DNA from: Strobilurus pachycystidiatus
Lineage: Eukaryota > Basidiomycota > Agaricomycetes > Agaricales > Physalacriaceae
DNA length: 64,000 nt
Direction of reading: 5' to 3'
Assembly: GCA_019915135.1 (NCBI GenBank)
Contig: JAHLMK010000007.1
Coordinates: forward strand, 1,550,001-1,614,000
The notes under the pieces were generated by a model. It worked only from the letters and a program-made list of their open reading frames with translations, had not been told where the DNA came from and did not search any database. Below, one piece after another: positions 33,411 to 46,119 of this stretch. Position 1 is the stretch's first letter. The number at the start of each line of letters is the position of its first letter. Both the position numbers and the translations under genes were made by a program.

Positions 33411-35324
33411 CTAAAATCTTCCTATCAATTTTCCGAGGACCAGATGTCGTGTGATGAGCATCAAAGCAACGGACAGCATGATCATGCTCCCTGAGAAACC
33501 ATTGATTATTTTGTCACGGAAGATACGAGACAGACGAACCGGCGTAGTAGCCCACACTATTGAAGCCTCCAGTCGAAGTGTTGATGGCTCCCGATATCGG
33601 TGGGCCAGCCAAAGCCCCCATCGCCGCGAACGTCATGACCATGCCCGTTCTGCGACCAATATCGGCAATATCTCCAAGTTCGAACAATGGCATCATAAAG
33701 GAGGAGATATATGCGCCGGATGCGAAGCTTTCAACCACTCGTTAGTTGCGATACACGTTATTTTGAAGAGCTCTGGCTTACCCGTAAATAATGGCTATGG
33801 CTATCATCGCAGCTTGTGTATGTGCGAATGGCCATGCGAACGTTAGTACCCCAGCAATCGCTGTCATTGGCGCGATGTAATTTATTGCCCCTTGAAAAAG
33901 CCTGAGGGTCGTCTCACTCATGAGTGAAAAGAACATACCAATTCTATCCGCCGCATAACCAGTAATGAGACGGCCAAATCCTGAGCTGAAATTGGCAATT
34001 GAAACCAAGTAGAACGAAAACTGGGGGGATATTCCGTAAAATTTGGAGCTCGCGTCGATGTAAGTCAGAACTATGCAATTGAGGAGAGACTGAATTAGCG
34101 CGTGACGCTGGATATAACAAGGGGATGGCTGACCGGTATACAGACCCAGAAATGCTGCGAAGGAGCCGAAGCAGTACACAGTGAACGCCGCTTGTTTGAA
34201 GGCATTGAGATTGAGGAGACCACCCGTAACATGCTTTGGAGGCAGCCGACGCTGCAAAGTCATATTCGCAATCGCACAACTGAAGATAAGGATGAAACCG
34301 ATGATGCGCATGGTCCAAGGAAAACTGGAAGAAATGGAATCAAGTCGTTAAGCACACTGAGACGTGACTTGAGCTTACCCCACGAGTGGAATGAGTTTCG
34401 AGGCAGTGATTGGAAAGATAGTTCCACCTATGGAAGAGCCGCATGCGGTTAAGCCAAGAGCTAAGCCACGCTTTTGCTTGAACCAGTGTCCAACGACACC
34501 CATAGTCGGTGCGAACATCGTGCCGCATGCTATCTGAGAAGCGATAAGATGGTGAGTAAAAGTTAAGACCGTATTCGTGGTTCAGAGTCACGCACCCCAA
34601 TAGCGAAGCCTTGACAGAGTAGGAACTGCCAGTACTGCGTGCATTCCGCTACTAGGAACGTCGCGACGACTAATAGTATACTAGCGCAAAGATAGGGAAT
34701 TTTGAAGTGACCCAAATCGAAAAGGCGGCCGGTAGCGATGCCGGGAAGGAGAATGAGGGCATACTAGCGCATGGTAAAACGCCAGAAGATGATTACATAC
34801 GGTCGAAAAATACCTGGATGGAACCTATCCATGAACTGTGATATGGTGAGTCGATGACACGGTGATAAAGAAGAAGTACAAACATTTTCGACGGACTCAA
34901 GTCAGATAATACAGAGTCCTGGTAATGTGATTGGAAGGCCTGGCAGAAAGCGCTAAGTCAGGGGAAATTGTAAGGCTTTGACTGCTCAAGCACTCACTCC
35001 CCATGCATTGATGTAGCCAAAGCTAGAGATAATGAGATGAATAGGTTACGAGCCAGGGTGAAGTTTCAAGTACTAACGTAGAAAATGTACTGGCCATCGT
35101 CTACGATGAACATCAGTAACATATTGAAGGGCATGCCAAACCTGTCTCACCCCAACAATCACTAGCCATGCTCTGAGTCCTCCATCGGGATATTCTGGAT
35201 CAAAAGGGCTGCTCTTTTCCCCTCTTGACTTCAGTTGAGACTCCTGGGTTTTAGCGGGAAGGACTGCCTCCTCTATAGTCTTCTCGTCAACCGAGGTGGA
35301 CCGGTGAAGTGAACTGACGGGCAT
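33411..35324 (-). CDS. MFS transporter, monocarboxylate permease-like (MCH family)
   Basis: The N-terminus (MPVSSLHRSTSVDEK) is cytoplasmic and runs into PDGGLRAWLVIVG, the signature first helix of fungal monocarboxylate-permease-like carriers. An in-frame ATG at 35372 is an alternative start. About ten exons follow, with FGYINAWG, FAPTMGVVGHWF then KQKRGLALGLTACGSSIGG, FSSGFGRLITGYAADRIG and GALAGPPISGAI. The final exon, GSMIMLSVALMLITRHL, ends at 33411. Twelve hydrophobic segments are accounted for. The substrate cannot be read; relatives move monocarboxylates or, as in yeast Mch5, riboflavin. The very small exons near 35090 and 34990 are the least certain. Confidence 0.85.
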
Positions 35325-36503
35325 GGTAGAAAATAGAGAGGCGGGGAAACGCTTTGCCGTCACTGGAACCATTCTCAGCCTGGCTTGATCTCGATATCAC
35401 TTTGGACACGCGGAATTGGACTCACCGGAAACCAACCGTGAAGACTATAAGGCCGTAGGCTGATGTCGTTGGCGGGATGTCGGTCCATTGAGCTCGGCTC
35501 TGCACCCAGTGGGATGTATTGCATTGACTGCTCATTTGAAGTTGGCCGTAGGCTGATGTCGTTGACGGGATTCAGATATCGTTGGCGGCATTCGCAACAA
35601 CGTTAACGATTATGAAATGATCGGCGATGAGAATAGCGGCCATCATCCGGCTCGCTACATACTTGGGCCAGGCCAAACTTACTGTAGACTCAGACTGCTC
35701 AGTCGTATCTTCTTCGTTTCACAGTAGCAGGACTCGGGAAGCCTGCCCACAACCGCCTGCATTATTGCCATATCTAGACTCTGTGGACCGACTATCTACA
35801 CTGCGACATACCCGTGCTCGTTCAGTACTAGTGAGCGAGAACTTCACCTTGACGGCCCGAGTCTGCTCTTGTGAGTCATCTTGACCTTGAGTCATCCTGT
35901 ATACATACCAGGCGGCTGTGTACGATAGATCAGCATTGAGGACTCGGCAGCAAGCGAGCGAAAGTTAGAGGTGAGCAATCAAATGTGGCGTTCAAGACGC
36001 CCTCATCGTGACTGTCAAAAATCACAACTCACCTAAGTTATCTTCAAAAGTTATCAGTCTTTGGTGTTACGCGTGACTGCCTCGGATTATGGGCACGATA
36101 TTGGTAAAATGCGAAAATCAACCTCGACCACTGGCATCCCGCCAACCCTATGGTGTTTCAGATTCGTCATGTATTCTTTGCACTTCCAGGCGCTCAAGAC
36201 TGTCGGTCGGCTTCCTGCCCGTCCAGGACCGAGGACCTTTTTGCAATCCCGGGTTTCACGGCTCTCTTTTCTGAGGGACTAGGACTCGATCCACACTGCT
36301 TCATTTCCACAGGATCGCGACCCTCTGTCCCTTTCCCTTCTCAATGACCGGCGTGATCCCGGGCTATAACTATAAATTGCCAGTCTTTCGACACACAACA
36401 CAAGATAGAATCCACACCACTATATTGTGTATCCCTCACCTTCTCGTCCCATCGCTTTCGATCCATTCACCGAGGCTTGATTGATCTTGTCTCAACTCCC
36501 AGC
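35325..36503. other. Intergenic with a 28-bp direct repeat and a TATA box
   Basis: The sequence ggccgtaggctgatgtcgtt plus eight more bases occurs at 35451-35478 and 35544-35571 with one mismatch. A TATAAA at 36371-36376 probably serves the GNAT gene, about 130 bases upstream of its ATG. No gene is supported between. Confidence 0.5.
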
Positions 36504-37549
36504 ATGTCTTCCTATTCTTTTTCCATTGTTCAGATTACGGAGCTCGACGGTTCGTTTAGGTTATTGTCTCCCCACATTGCTTTACACGCTGAACGTGATC
36601 CAGATCCCAAGGCCCACCAAGCCAAAGCGGTACTTTTTGAGGCTTTCAAGGATGGTAGGTTTGGGAACTGTTTTCCGTCTCGCTTACTTTACTTCGTCTG
36701 CCTGGACTCACAACATCGAATTGGAAGATGTCATTGCAAATGCCCTCGTTGGCGGACGAGGGGAGCTTGCTAAAATGACTTATGACGCTATAATTCGTGC
36801 TACCATAGTGGGCGGTCAGCTCTATGTCGCTGTGAGTAGTGAGGACGATGTGGTGGGTACCGCCTGCTGGTATCCCCCCGGCAGTGATTTCCTTTCCGAG
36901 TGAGCCCCCTCTGGAGTGGCATCTTCTCCGAACGCTAAATACGTTGGGCAATCAGTGAAAAGCAACGTGCTCAAGGCTCAGCCGAGCTCTTTGCGTACTT
37001 GCAGAAGGAGAATCCCGAGCTTTTCCAGTGGTGGATGACCGTCGTACGTCACTAATCAACCTACTGATCAATCCATAACCAGTCATTTGGCTCACTAGCT
37101 TCTTCCCCGGACGAGTGGTGTTACAGAGAAATATTTGGGCTCGGGCTCCGAGCTTGTGGAGGAGGGGAAAGGTTTCAAGCTGCAGAATTGGAACGTTTAC
37201 TCCCTGGCCACGCTTCCGGCGTGGCGCAGGCGAGGCGTCGCAACTAAGCTCGTGAAGGTAGGCGAGGACAAGGTATGTAGGCACCTACGTCTGATTTGAA
37301 CCATGCCATCATGTTTGACTGAGACCTGCCTCAGGCCAAGGCTGAGGGACGCTGCGTCAGTTTCGAGACGGACAGTGCCGAGAATGTTCGTAAATTCCAA
37401 TTTATCTGGCTTGCTCGAATCTGAGATATCGCTCTGTCCAGATCTCCATCTATCATCACTGGGGATACTCCACCGCAGGGAAAGAATTCGTGGACGGACC
37501 TCTTGGGACGCCGGGGTACTATCTGAACGTCCTCGTGAAGCGTTTCTAG
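36504..37549 (+). CDS. GNAT-family N-acetyltransferase
   Basis: Exon 1 (36504-36654) joins to 36728 with an intact frame (FEAFKD-DVIANAL). Later exons give YVAVSSEDDVVGTACWYPPG and a helical stretch LFAYLQKENPEL. Next comes NWNVYSLATLPAWRRRGVAT, the acetyl-CoA-binding motif A with RRxGxAT. The end is GRCVSFETDSAEN and YHHWGYSTAGKEF, stopping at 37549. The layout matches fungal GNAT proteins of about 230 residues annotated only as acyl-CoA N-acyltransferases. The acceptor substrate is unknown. An alternative donor around 37258 would add five codons (VGEDK), so splicing there is ambiguous. Confidence 0.75.
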
Positions 37550-37758
37550 ACCAAGTGCTAGTCAAACGCTCTTGATATCTGGATTGACCAATGAAGTTTC
37601 TGCTGATTCCACCGCGAAGTAGGGCGTGAGCCTCGATGCGAGTATCATAAATGCGACATCGCCGGCGGTGCAAATTCCACTGCAAACGGCGAGTGAGTAC
37701 AAGTTTCATTATTAGTACAGGTTACACTTTGCTTTCTATCATTCTACCGTATGTCTAT

Positions 37759-40703
37759 TCATCCCAAAAGGTCAGATTCATGCAACTTCACGAGTGACGG
37801 GCGGCCAGCGAGCTCTTCGACCAGAGTCTTGATGAATCCCCACCAAGGCTTCAATCCGCGTCGGTTCTTCATGTCGGCATGCTGCACCAACTCTTGGACG
37901 GGAACCCACTTGATCGAGCTGGACTCAATGACGATAACGGCAGCAGAGTCGGGAGTGGCGTGTCTAATCTTGTTGTGCTGCCTCAGGAGCTTTTGGTGCT
38001 CCCGCTCGATGAAGGACATGCATTTTAAAGAAAGACGAACGGCGCGCGCACGATCCAGAGGAGAGGGAATTCCGCCCTGTAGCGTGTGTCCCAGAGATGC
38101 GGAGCGAGAATCGAACAGCTCGCCACCCTCCTCTTTGAACATCTTGGTAATGACGTCGGTAGTGTAAACGTTCGAAGAAGCCTCGTTCCTTCGCTAGGTC
38201 AGACAAAACTCAAATCACCCTCCAGTATTACGCACTTGATAACGAGACGCCCCTCGCTCTTGCCTTTTGTGTCAAGATTGTATCGGGCTTTCATGAACCT
38301 GACGTCTCTGCGGAGAGTGTCTAAGGATATGCCTGCTTCGGGAGTGTAGACCAGACTAGCTCCGACCTGCAACGTGGTCACTAAATGTAACCAGACTGCA
38401 CAAGAAACACTCACAGCCAAAGCACCCAATGCAGCAATATAACCACACTTTCCACCTTGAGTCTCGACAACGAAGACCCTGTTTCTGCTGGCGCTAGCGC
38501 TCTGCTTGATAGCATCGCAGGCGCCAACCAAAGCGTTTAAACTCGTATCGCACCCGAGACTGTATTCAGTGAGAGGGACGTTGTTACTGATCGTCGCAGG
38601 AAGGTGGACCATGGGGATGTGAAGGGCCGGATAATGCTTCCTGCCTTCCTCCAAGATGAGGAGGGCACTGAACGCCTCAAACCCTCCAATCATCATCAGA
38701 CCGTTCAAGTTGTACTTCTGGAATTTGGAGGCTACGGCGCCTATGTCGATATCAGGTAATGAACGGTTCGTTCCCAGTTCCGAACCGCCGCGAGACATCC
38801 AAGTGTCGACGCCGAGCCAAGATAATTCGTATACGTTATCGTCCAAGAGCCCGCGGAAACCGTTATGGATAGCCAGCGGCGTGTGGCCTTGCCGGATGCA
38901 ATACCGAGCAGCTGCACGCGTAGCCGCATTCATGCCACCAGCAGGCGCTCCCATACTATGCTCATGATTAGGACAGTACATGAAGTGTGAGAGCTGATGC
39001 TTACTGCATAATCGCTACCCGCATTCTCTGTCAATGACTTTAATATGATTACACTACAGTTGGAGCAAATACCCACCTGAGCAGGAGGCAGCATCTGTGA
39101 TTGGTCCAATGAAGCAGTATCGATGAAGCCCTGCAAACTCTCGCGGAACTCTGGATCACGCAGCGACATGGCCTTGTCGAAATCTTTCGCTTCAATAGCT
39201 GCCGTTACAGCCTTGGTCATTGCCACAGCATCCATGAGAGGAATGCGAGTGATTTTGTTCTCCTGGATTCCGATCATGTATGACGGCGTGCTGGGAGTAG
39301 CCTCCAAGAGTGCTTCTATCGCTTCAAGGCCTTGAAGAGTAGGCTGTTCGGAGTTTTCATGAGTCACAACGTGTAAAGTGAAACTCGAGCATCGTACCAG
39401 TATGCGATCGAATGCGCAAGGCGCGCCGCCGCGTTGGGTGTGGCCCAAGGTTGTTACTCGCGTGTCCAAGCCGAGACGATCGGTAAGGACGTCCTTCACG
39501 TAGTTTGCTTGGATGGGGTTGAGATCCTTGTCGTGAGCGCCTTCGGCAACAATGACGATAGTCTTGCGTTTGCCCACCTCACGGTGCTAAAACGGAGTCA
39601 GCGACGCCGCAGGGGAATGCGAGACAACGAACGCGTTGGATTTGTTCACACATTTCATCCTCCCATGGACTGGTCTGAGGGGGACGCTCGGGGATGAAAA
39701 TAAAGTCCGCGCCTCCACTTTGACGCGTATTAGTTCGGGTCAGTGTTGTTCAGTCCGGTTGGACGCACCTGACGCCGGCCAAAAGGGCGAGCCATCCACA
39801 GTGCCTCCCCATGACTTCGAGCACGAAAGCACGAGAGTGACTGAATGCAGTCGAGTTGATGTTATCGATAGCCTCACAAATGCGGTGAAGGGCAGTAGGT
39901 GCGCCAATGGTAAGATCAGTCATAGACATGTCGTTGTCGATGGATCCCACAAGACCGACAATCTTGAGATGCGCGTGCGCGGAAGCCTGGGCTGCGGTAA
40001 TCTTGGCTGCAAGGACGTCACTACGAGACATGTCGTGTCGGATGGGGAGGGACGTACACTCAGTCTTGAGTTCTTCGACAAGGCCTGGCCACTCCGCTCT
40101 GAAGATATCTGCACCGGTGAGGGATCCATCACCTCCGCAGACAACGAGGGCGTCGATGCCTTCCTTGATCATGTTATGCGCGGCGGCAAGACGGCCTTCG
40201 TGGGTCCTGAACGCCGCAGAGCGTGCCGTTCCAATCAAAGTTCCACCCTGTGTCGGTATTCATTCAGACAAGGGTGCTGCATGGGTGTCGTGGACAGACA
40301 GCGCACCTCGGAGAACCAGGCGCGGACATCGTCCCATCCGACGCGAACGATGTAGCGGCCTTTGAGAGAGCGGCCCTTGTCGTCGGAGTAGTCGCCGAGG
40401 CCGTTCTTGAGCAGATCTCCGTCACCAAATCGTAGGTTGTCGATGAGACTCGTATCGACGCCTTCCGCAACCTGAGGAAGATCGACGATTGGCTTCGGCT
40501 TTTCTCCGGTGTTCCCTCTGACAAGCCCTTCGTAGCCTTCACGGACGACCCACGTCTCACACCCCCTTCAAAACGTTAATGAATAGAAATGAGAAGAGAT
40601 AGATATAATGGACGCACTTGAGTATCCCGGCTTTCACCACGGCGCGGACGACAGCATTCATGCCAGCGCTGTCGCCGCCCGAAGTCAGTATTGCGATCTT
40701 CAT
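37759..40703 (-). CDS. ATP-dependent 6-phosphofructokinase
   Basis: The start at 40703 opens [20 protein letters not shown], the glycine-rich ATP site. Further exons give [17 protein letters not shown], the catalytic loop [15 protein letters not shown] and [18 protein letters not shown]. The effector-domain motif [19 protein letters not shown] completes the first half. A second, duplicated half follows ([77 protein letters not shown]), ending at 37759. This is the usual eukaryotic tandem arrangement, in which the second half became regulatory. The enzyme commits fructose 6-phosphate to glycolysis in the cytosol. The glyoxalase-like N-terminal extension of yeast subunits is absent, since the frame starts directly at the ATP site. 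Confidence 0.93.
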
Positions 40704-41261
40704 GTTGGATGGCGCTGCTTGTCGTGGTGGTAGGTGCCAGCAAGACAAAGAGAGTCTGGATCCCCAAGGACTTGGTCGAAATCAATGATCAGGCCTGGGT
40801 TTATACTATGACAGTTGACGGCAAGTTGCAACAGCAAATTGTCCGATTGCCAATTTGTCGCCGGAGCGTTTACGTCATGATCGCGTGGTCTGTAGACGCG
40901 AATTTGGGCGCGAATCATGGGAAGACTGTCAGACGGGCGCATAGAGTTCATGGAGCGCAGCCAGCGGCAAGCTCGACTCTCCTATCCGCGACCGGCTCAG
41001 AATTTCGTTCTAGACTTGCTTGCGAGGTCCAGTGTGACTCAACTACGCTGAGGTATCGTCGCGACTAAAGCTCCTCACTCATTCAACTTACACTCTCTAC
41101 GGGTCAATGTGGCCGGCGCCGTCTATTCGCCTTTCTAGTTGCATATGCAAACGAGGATCAAAATGGGTGCATTACTCTAATAAGTACAGTACATGGTATG
41201 AACAAAACATTGTGGCAATGAAACTTATTCTGAAATTACAAGGCGAGAGCAGCAAGCAGAA
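40704..41261. other. Intergenic, promoter side of phosphofructokinase
   Basis: No gene or repeat is supported. Short antisense frames here have no recognisable content. Confidence 0.35.
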
Positions 41262-43074
41262 TCAACCGTTGAGATCGCGTTCAGTGCCACATGCTGAGCA
41301 AGCTAGATGCTCAGACTCGTTTAACCTTTCATGGCCGTGAGATTCGACAATGAAAAAGCAGCGCGACAAAATGAAGCACTTACAGCGTGCAAACAGTACA
41401 TGCCCATTGAGGCTCCAAAGTTGACGTTTTCCAGTCATGCTTTGGTAGTCCTTTCAACCGATGTGAAGAGCCCGGAGCCATCCCCAATGCCTCCTTCTTG
41501 CGGAGATCTATTTCAGAGTGTACCAAGTTCCCTGCTTTTACACGAAGTCAGAGATATGAGATAGTCGTCTCATGACCCCCAGCATACCTTGCCGTTTCTT
41601 GCCTTTCGACGTCTCCGATGACGGTTGCGCGACCACGCTTTCCTCTTCGTCAGACGATATGTCGATGACATCCGTTCTACCGTCTCCAGTGAAGACAAAG
41701 TCATTCTTGAAGTCGGTCCATGTGAACTTGAGGTCGTCGATGTCCTGGTCTTTGTTAGCCTGCAGCAAGGTGTTTTTCCTATCAGCATCGGTCTCTTGGA
41801 TGGTGTCGTCCTCTTCGTCTGATGACTCAGAATCCTTCACAGATGGCTTGACATCAGCTGAAGGCTTCGTCAATCATGTCTTGGAGGAGTTAGGTCGGGC
41901 TCACCAGTACTAGTGCTCGCAGCGCCGCCTTGTAACAAACGGAGGCGCTTCTCAGCAGCGAGTGCCCTCTCCTCTCGAGCGCGTTTGCTGACAGGAAGGT
42001 CAGTGTGAACTCTGAACCTCCAACAGTACCTTCAAACACACCTCCCAGCTCGCTTGCCGAAGCCTGTGCCCTCAGTTGTCCCTTCTCCTTGAAGAGAGGT
42101 GCCTTCACCTTCAAAGGCGTATTTCGATGTGACACGAGAACCCGCTTTGCGTTTCTTGGCCGTCTGTCTACCAGTTTGATTGGATGCTACAGTCTCTTTC
42201 GGACGCCTCTTGCCTCCGCTGCGACGCATTCCAGTCGGGCGGGAGCGGCTTTGCGCACCACCGCACTATGGTCATCATTAGGAGCGCCAAAGAAGTGGGG
42301 GGAAGGGAGGTGACCATATATTCGGGAAGATCACCACTTTCAATCCCAACGCCTGTCACGGTCGTCGAGTCCACGAGCCGTTTACCAGATGACCAGTAGC
42401 CTATGGTTCCGGAACGGTGAGCGGAATTTCCAGAACCAGCGGTAGTTCTCACCATCTCCGTAGTACCCTTTGTCTTGTAATTCTCGAACTTCGTGGCGCA
42501 ATTGCTTCCAGAGCGCCTGGAAAGCAGGTCCATGATTCATATGCTGACGGTAAAAGCGTCACTAGAGAATTTCCAAGAGCTTCTAAGTCGCCACGCACCT
42601 TTATGTGTGCTAACTACAAGTCAAGATTATGAATGAGAAGTCGCGACATGTAAGGGAAACGTCTGGCCTAACCTCGTGGCACAGAGTGCTCATAAGCCAG
42701 TAGGTGGGCAAGAACGATCCCCCAGCACGTCGAAGGACCAGCTCTGGAGAGATGTATAACTGACGTCGAGCAAGTATGATGAGAATGAAGTACCTATAGT
42801 CTCTCCGCTGTTCCAGTTGCGTCCAGCAAAGACTGTGTTGTGTTCATACTATATAAGTGCGAGTATAAGCAAACATCGCCTTTGTGTTGTCGTGTCCAAC
42901 CTCTTCGAAGCTATTAACCGCGAAGCCATGTCGCTTCATGATGGGTCGGACTTGAGCAGCGAGGGCGCGTAATAGCTGCCGCGCCTCATCCTCGTCGTTG
43001 GACGGAAGAGGCGTGATGAAGTTGACGTGTGGGTTGGGATTTGTTTCCTTCTCATTGAGGCGGACGTGGACCAT
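41262..43074 (-). CDS. WLM-domain metalloprotease, Wss1/SPRTN-like, with a RanBP2-type zinc finger
   Basis: The start at 43074 gives MVHVRLNEKETNPNPHVNFI, the standard WLM opening. Small exons then supply TYWLMSTLCHE and LAHIK, joined to HMNHGPAFQALW, so the zinc site is HExxHxxHxxH-like. GYWSSGKRLVDS follows. A basic middle and an acidic stretch contain DVIDISSDEE, a good SUMO-interacting motif. The frame seems to stop at 41538, but a donor at GMLG|gtcatg joins it to KEALGMAPGSS and then EPQWACTVCTL. Across another intron comes LNESEHLACSACGTER, a complete W-x-C-x2-C-x10-C-x2-C finger, with the stop at 41262. Wss1 degrades DNA-protein crosslinks in a SUMO-dependent way in the nucleus; the same role here is inference from domains. 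All key residues are present. Confidence 0.85.
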
Positions 43075-43210
43075 GACTGCAATGAAAGATCGGATGGTCG
43101 GGCCGCACGTGTTTAGCGTGACTTTGTTCTGAATTGTTTGTGTAACCGAGGTCCCGCGCGTTGATTGGTTTCTTCAATACCACCACGTTCCCCTAAGCGC
43201 CTCCGCATCA

Positions 43211-44527
43211 TGTCTGGTCTTCCTCCATTGCCGGCCTCGCCTAACCCGCTTTTGAGCGTGACTCGTACGTGGATATCGCCCTCCCCAACAGCGTGCTCTC
43301 AACCCGTTCTCTTCTCGCAGTGACCAGCTCAGAGTTGCCACAAGTCAAATACCAGATCCTCAACTGCCAAGGCCAGGACATCCTCGTACGCCCGCCGCTC
43401 TGATAACGGCATATCCGCTTATCTTTCATTTAGGTGGGACGAATGAAAATTGAGACACCGACCGTACGCCTCTCCACACAGTTGATGTTCGAGTCTGATC
43501 AGCAGCAGGACTCTGGCCATGCGTTCATCCTCAGGCGATATGATACAGGAGCAGTCAGCGCGACGACGATGTTCAGGGCGGCGTTCCCAACGTCGACGGA
43601 CCAGGAGGAGAAGGAGGAGCTGGCGTGGGTCAAGGACAGCTATGACTTGGCCGGGAACAATGGCTCGTCTCGCGACACCAGCATTGCACGTCTCGCCGGC
43701 GTTTGGGTCGATACCGATGTCGCGCTCACCCTCGGGGAGCGCTATGGTCTAGGACGCCTTGTCACCGGTGTCGTCGACGCTACCCCCAACCCACAGGCCA
43801 ACTATCGTCGATCTGGCAAATCAAGCGGCACGCCCAAAGGCTCTGAGTCATCACACACTGTGGCGCCAACTCCCTTGAAACCTGTCTCCACCAACAAGGC
43901 CTCGTCGACTCCCTCCAAGGAGCCCCCCACCAAGCGCATAAAGCAGTCTTCTCCTGCGACGAGATCGCCGTCTCCCGCCACCCACAAGCCATCACCTGCG
44001 CCTCGTCGATCCACGCGAGCTAAAAGCCCATCACTGCGTGCTGCTGCCATCGAGCCCCTCAAAGTCATCAAGACCCCAAAGAAACCGTCGTCTCGCCGCG
44101 AACTCGTGGTAGACATGTCAGGCGGATCCGAACAGACTGTCGTCGACGAGGACGCGAGTGGCCTAGAGAAAGTCATCAACCATGACCTCCACACCCAGGA
44201 CATCGCAGAGCAGAAAGAGCTGATCCAGGGTCTCAAGGCTCAGCGGGCGGCGGCGCAGGATATGGACACGGAGACGACGAAGAGCAAGCGCACAAGGGAG
44301 GAAGAGCAGGCATTGACCTTCAACCCCAAGCCCCAAGAGACAGAGTCTCGGCTTATTGCCACGAATCGTCGGGTCAGCCGCTTCCAGATGGAGCCAAAGA
44401 CCAAGTCTGCCGCATGGGGAGCTGCTGTCTTTGTCGTCGGGGTTGCTGCTGCGTAAGTTGCTCTTTCGCAGTCCATCTGTACCAAACTGACAACGTCAAT
44501 AGAACGTTTTTCCCGAACTTCTTCTAA
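43211..44527 (+). CDS. Bqt4-like inner nuclear membrane protein (KilA-N/APSES-like domain plus TM anchor)
   Basis: Exons begin MSGLPPLPASPNPLLSV, then LTSSELPQVKYQILNCQGQD and a long exon from 43435. Residues about 20-150 form a KilA-N/APSES-like fold (RMKIETPTVRLSTQ, FILRRYDTGAVSATTMFRAA, LAGVWVDTDVALTLG). This is followed by a Ser/Pro/Lys-rich linker with KRIKQSS as a possible nuclear signal, a charged helix (IAEQKELIQGLKAQR) and a hydrophobic C-terminal helix, AAWGAAVFVVGVAAA-TFFPNFF. Domain plus C-terminal anchor is the layout of fission yeast Bqt4, which tethers telomeres to the inner nuclear membrane. Pure APSES transcription factors lack such an anchor. It is divergent from the Wss1-like gene, with 136 bp between starts. 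Confidence 0.78.
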
Positions 44528-44692
44528 TCTATGTACCATTTTTTATCATAATACTAGCTTTGTTGTTCTGGTCGATCTGGGTCGTTGTACTATTTTTGTG
44601 TTGTTTCCTGGATCTCCCCATTTATATAAATTATCTTCAATACATACATTTCAAGATTCTGAGCGCGAACGCGTGTTGTATTCCTACTCTTT

Positions 44693-46119
44693 TTATGTTT
44701 TGGCTGGTTTGCATACCACGAATCCAGGTTCACCGTATAGGCCAGTGATGTACAGATTGCCGGATCTCGCGTCTCTGAGGCCTGTACTGGAGGCAGAAAG
44801 GAGGCTGCCGTTGCTTTGGAACAATGTTGTGAGGTCAGTGGTGGGAGACCTGGGCACCATGCCGCTTGCAGAGACAGGCGCTTCGGCGTCCGTAGTATCT
44901 CCTACGCGCGAGGACAACTTGAGGACCCAGCTCGGCGCGTAGGGAACCTTTCCCTTGACTACCTTGATGAGGCTCGGAAAGTCGGGATGCCCGGTGACGA
45001 TGAGGTTATCATCCTCGTCAAAGTCGATGTTATCGGGCGCGAACGGGACAAGGACGCTCTCTTGGAACGTGAGGGCATTGGTCGAGATGTTGCGGGCGTA
45101 GAATCTGATCTGGGCGAGCGAGGTGATGGCGATGGCTACGCGTTCGCCCGTGGCAGAGATGGATATCCCGTTCGAGAAGGGCGCAAATGGGGCGACGATC
45201 GTATGTGATCGAATGGGGTCGGGCGCGTCGGGGTTTGGGTCGAGAGTGACGTGGGCGGTCCAGCTCAACGGGAGAGAGAGTAGGGTCTCGACAAGGGGAA
45301 GCACGTGCCCGACGATGGGGAGACGCCGGGTGATGAGGTGGTCGTTGGTGACATAGAAGGAATCGGGAGAGGTCAGGGCAAGAGCATTGGGTGAGATGAA
45401 GAACGGGTGGGAGAGCGTGCGGACGTGCGTGATGACAGTCGGGGTGGAGGGGGACATGGTGAACTGCTCGATAAAGGTGCGCTGGCGCGCGTGGTTCACG
45501 ACGTAGACGTTGGATGAGTTCCCCCCGTGCGAGGGGAAGACCTTGATTCCGAGCGGGTGGAAGTCGTGGCCGTCGGGGTAGTTCGCAAAGGTCACGCGCT
45601 GGGGCCTCGAGGGAGGAGGAGGCACCGCCCTTTTCGAGCCGAAGAATGAGGTGGCGACCTCGGCCACTGCCTGGGTCGAGGTCGGGTAGATCCAGATGGT
45701 GCCACGAGGCTCGGGATTGAGCAGGGGGCCCATAACCTGTGGAGCTCGATTAGATGCCATCATTCATCCAGTGGCAGGCAACTTGCGGTGTTCCATTCCT
45801 TGCGCCCCGCGTCGCAGGTGATCACGACGTTCCTGCTCTGCAATTTCGCCGCCCCGTCAAACACATCCCAGAAGGTCTCGTCTTCGCAGAACTTGAGGGC
45901 GTCGTCCACGTCGTCGCGGAGAGCCTCGCAGCTGGTGGTGACATTGCCGCCAGCGTAGTAGGCGCCCGGCAGTTGCGGCGGAGAAAAGACGTAGTTTCTG
46001 AACCCGTAGTGGTTTCTGTACACGACGACGCTCTGCAGAAATCAGCCTTTGAGGAGCAAGTAAGCGGAGAAATTTACCAGCAAAATGACCAATATCGAGA
46101 AGCGGTGTCGCAGAGCCAT
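44693..46119 (-). CDS. Paraoxonase/arylesterase-like beta-propeller protein with N-terminal membrane anchor
   Basis: Exon 1 from 46119 encodes MALRHRFSILVILL, continuing across a short intron to SVVVYRNHYGF. Together these form a signal anchor. The second exon ends at CDAGRKEWNT and joins VMGPLLNPEPRG across a 50-nt intron (45737-45786) whose donor is GCAAGT, a GC-AG intron. The main exon has HDFHPLGIKVFPS, VYVVNHARQRTFIEQF, FFISPNALALTSPDSFYVTND, PFSNGISIS and PDNIDFDEDDNLIVTGHPD, matching the order of propeller blades in paraoxonase/SMP-30-like enzymes. It ends GEPGFVVCKPAKT. These are calcium-dependent lactonases or esterases; substrate and compartment (secretory lumen or membrane) are inference. 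It is divergent from the DUF6534 gene. Confidence 0.82.
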
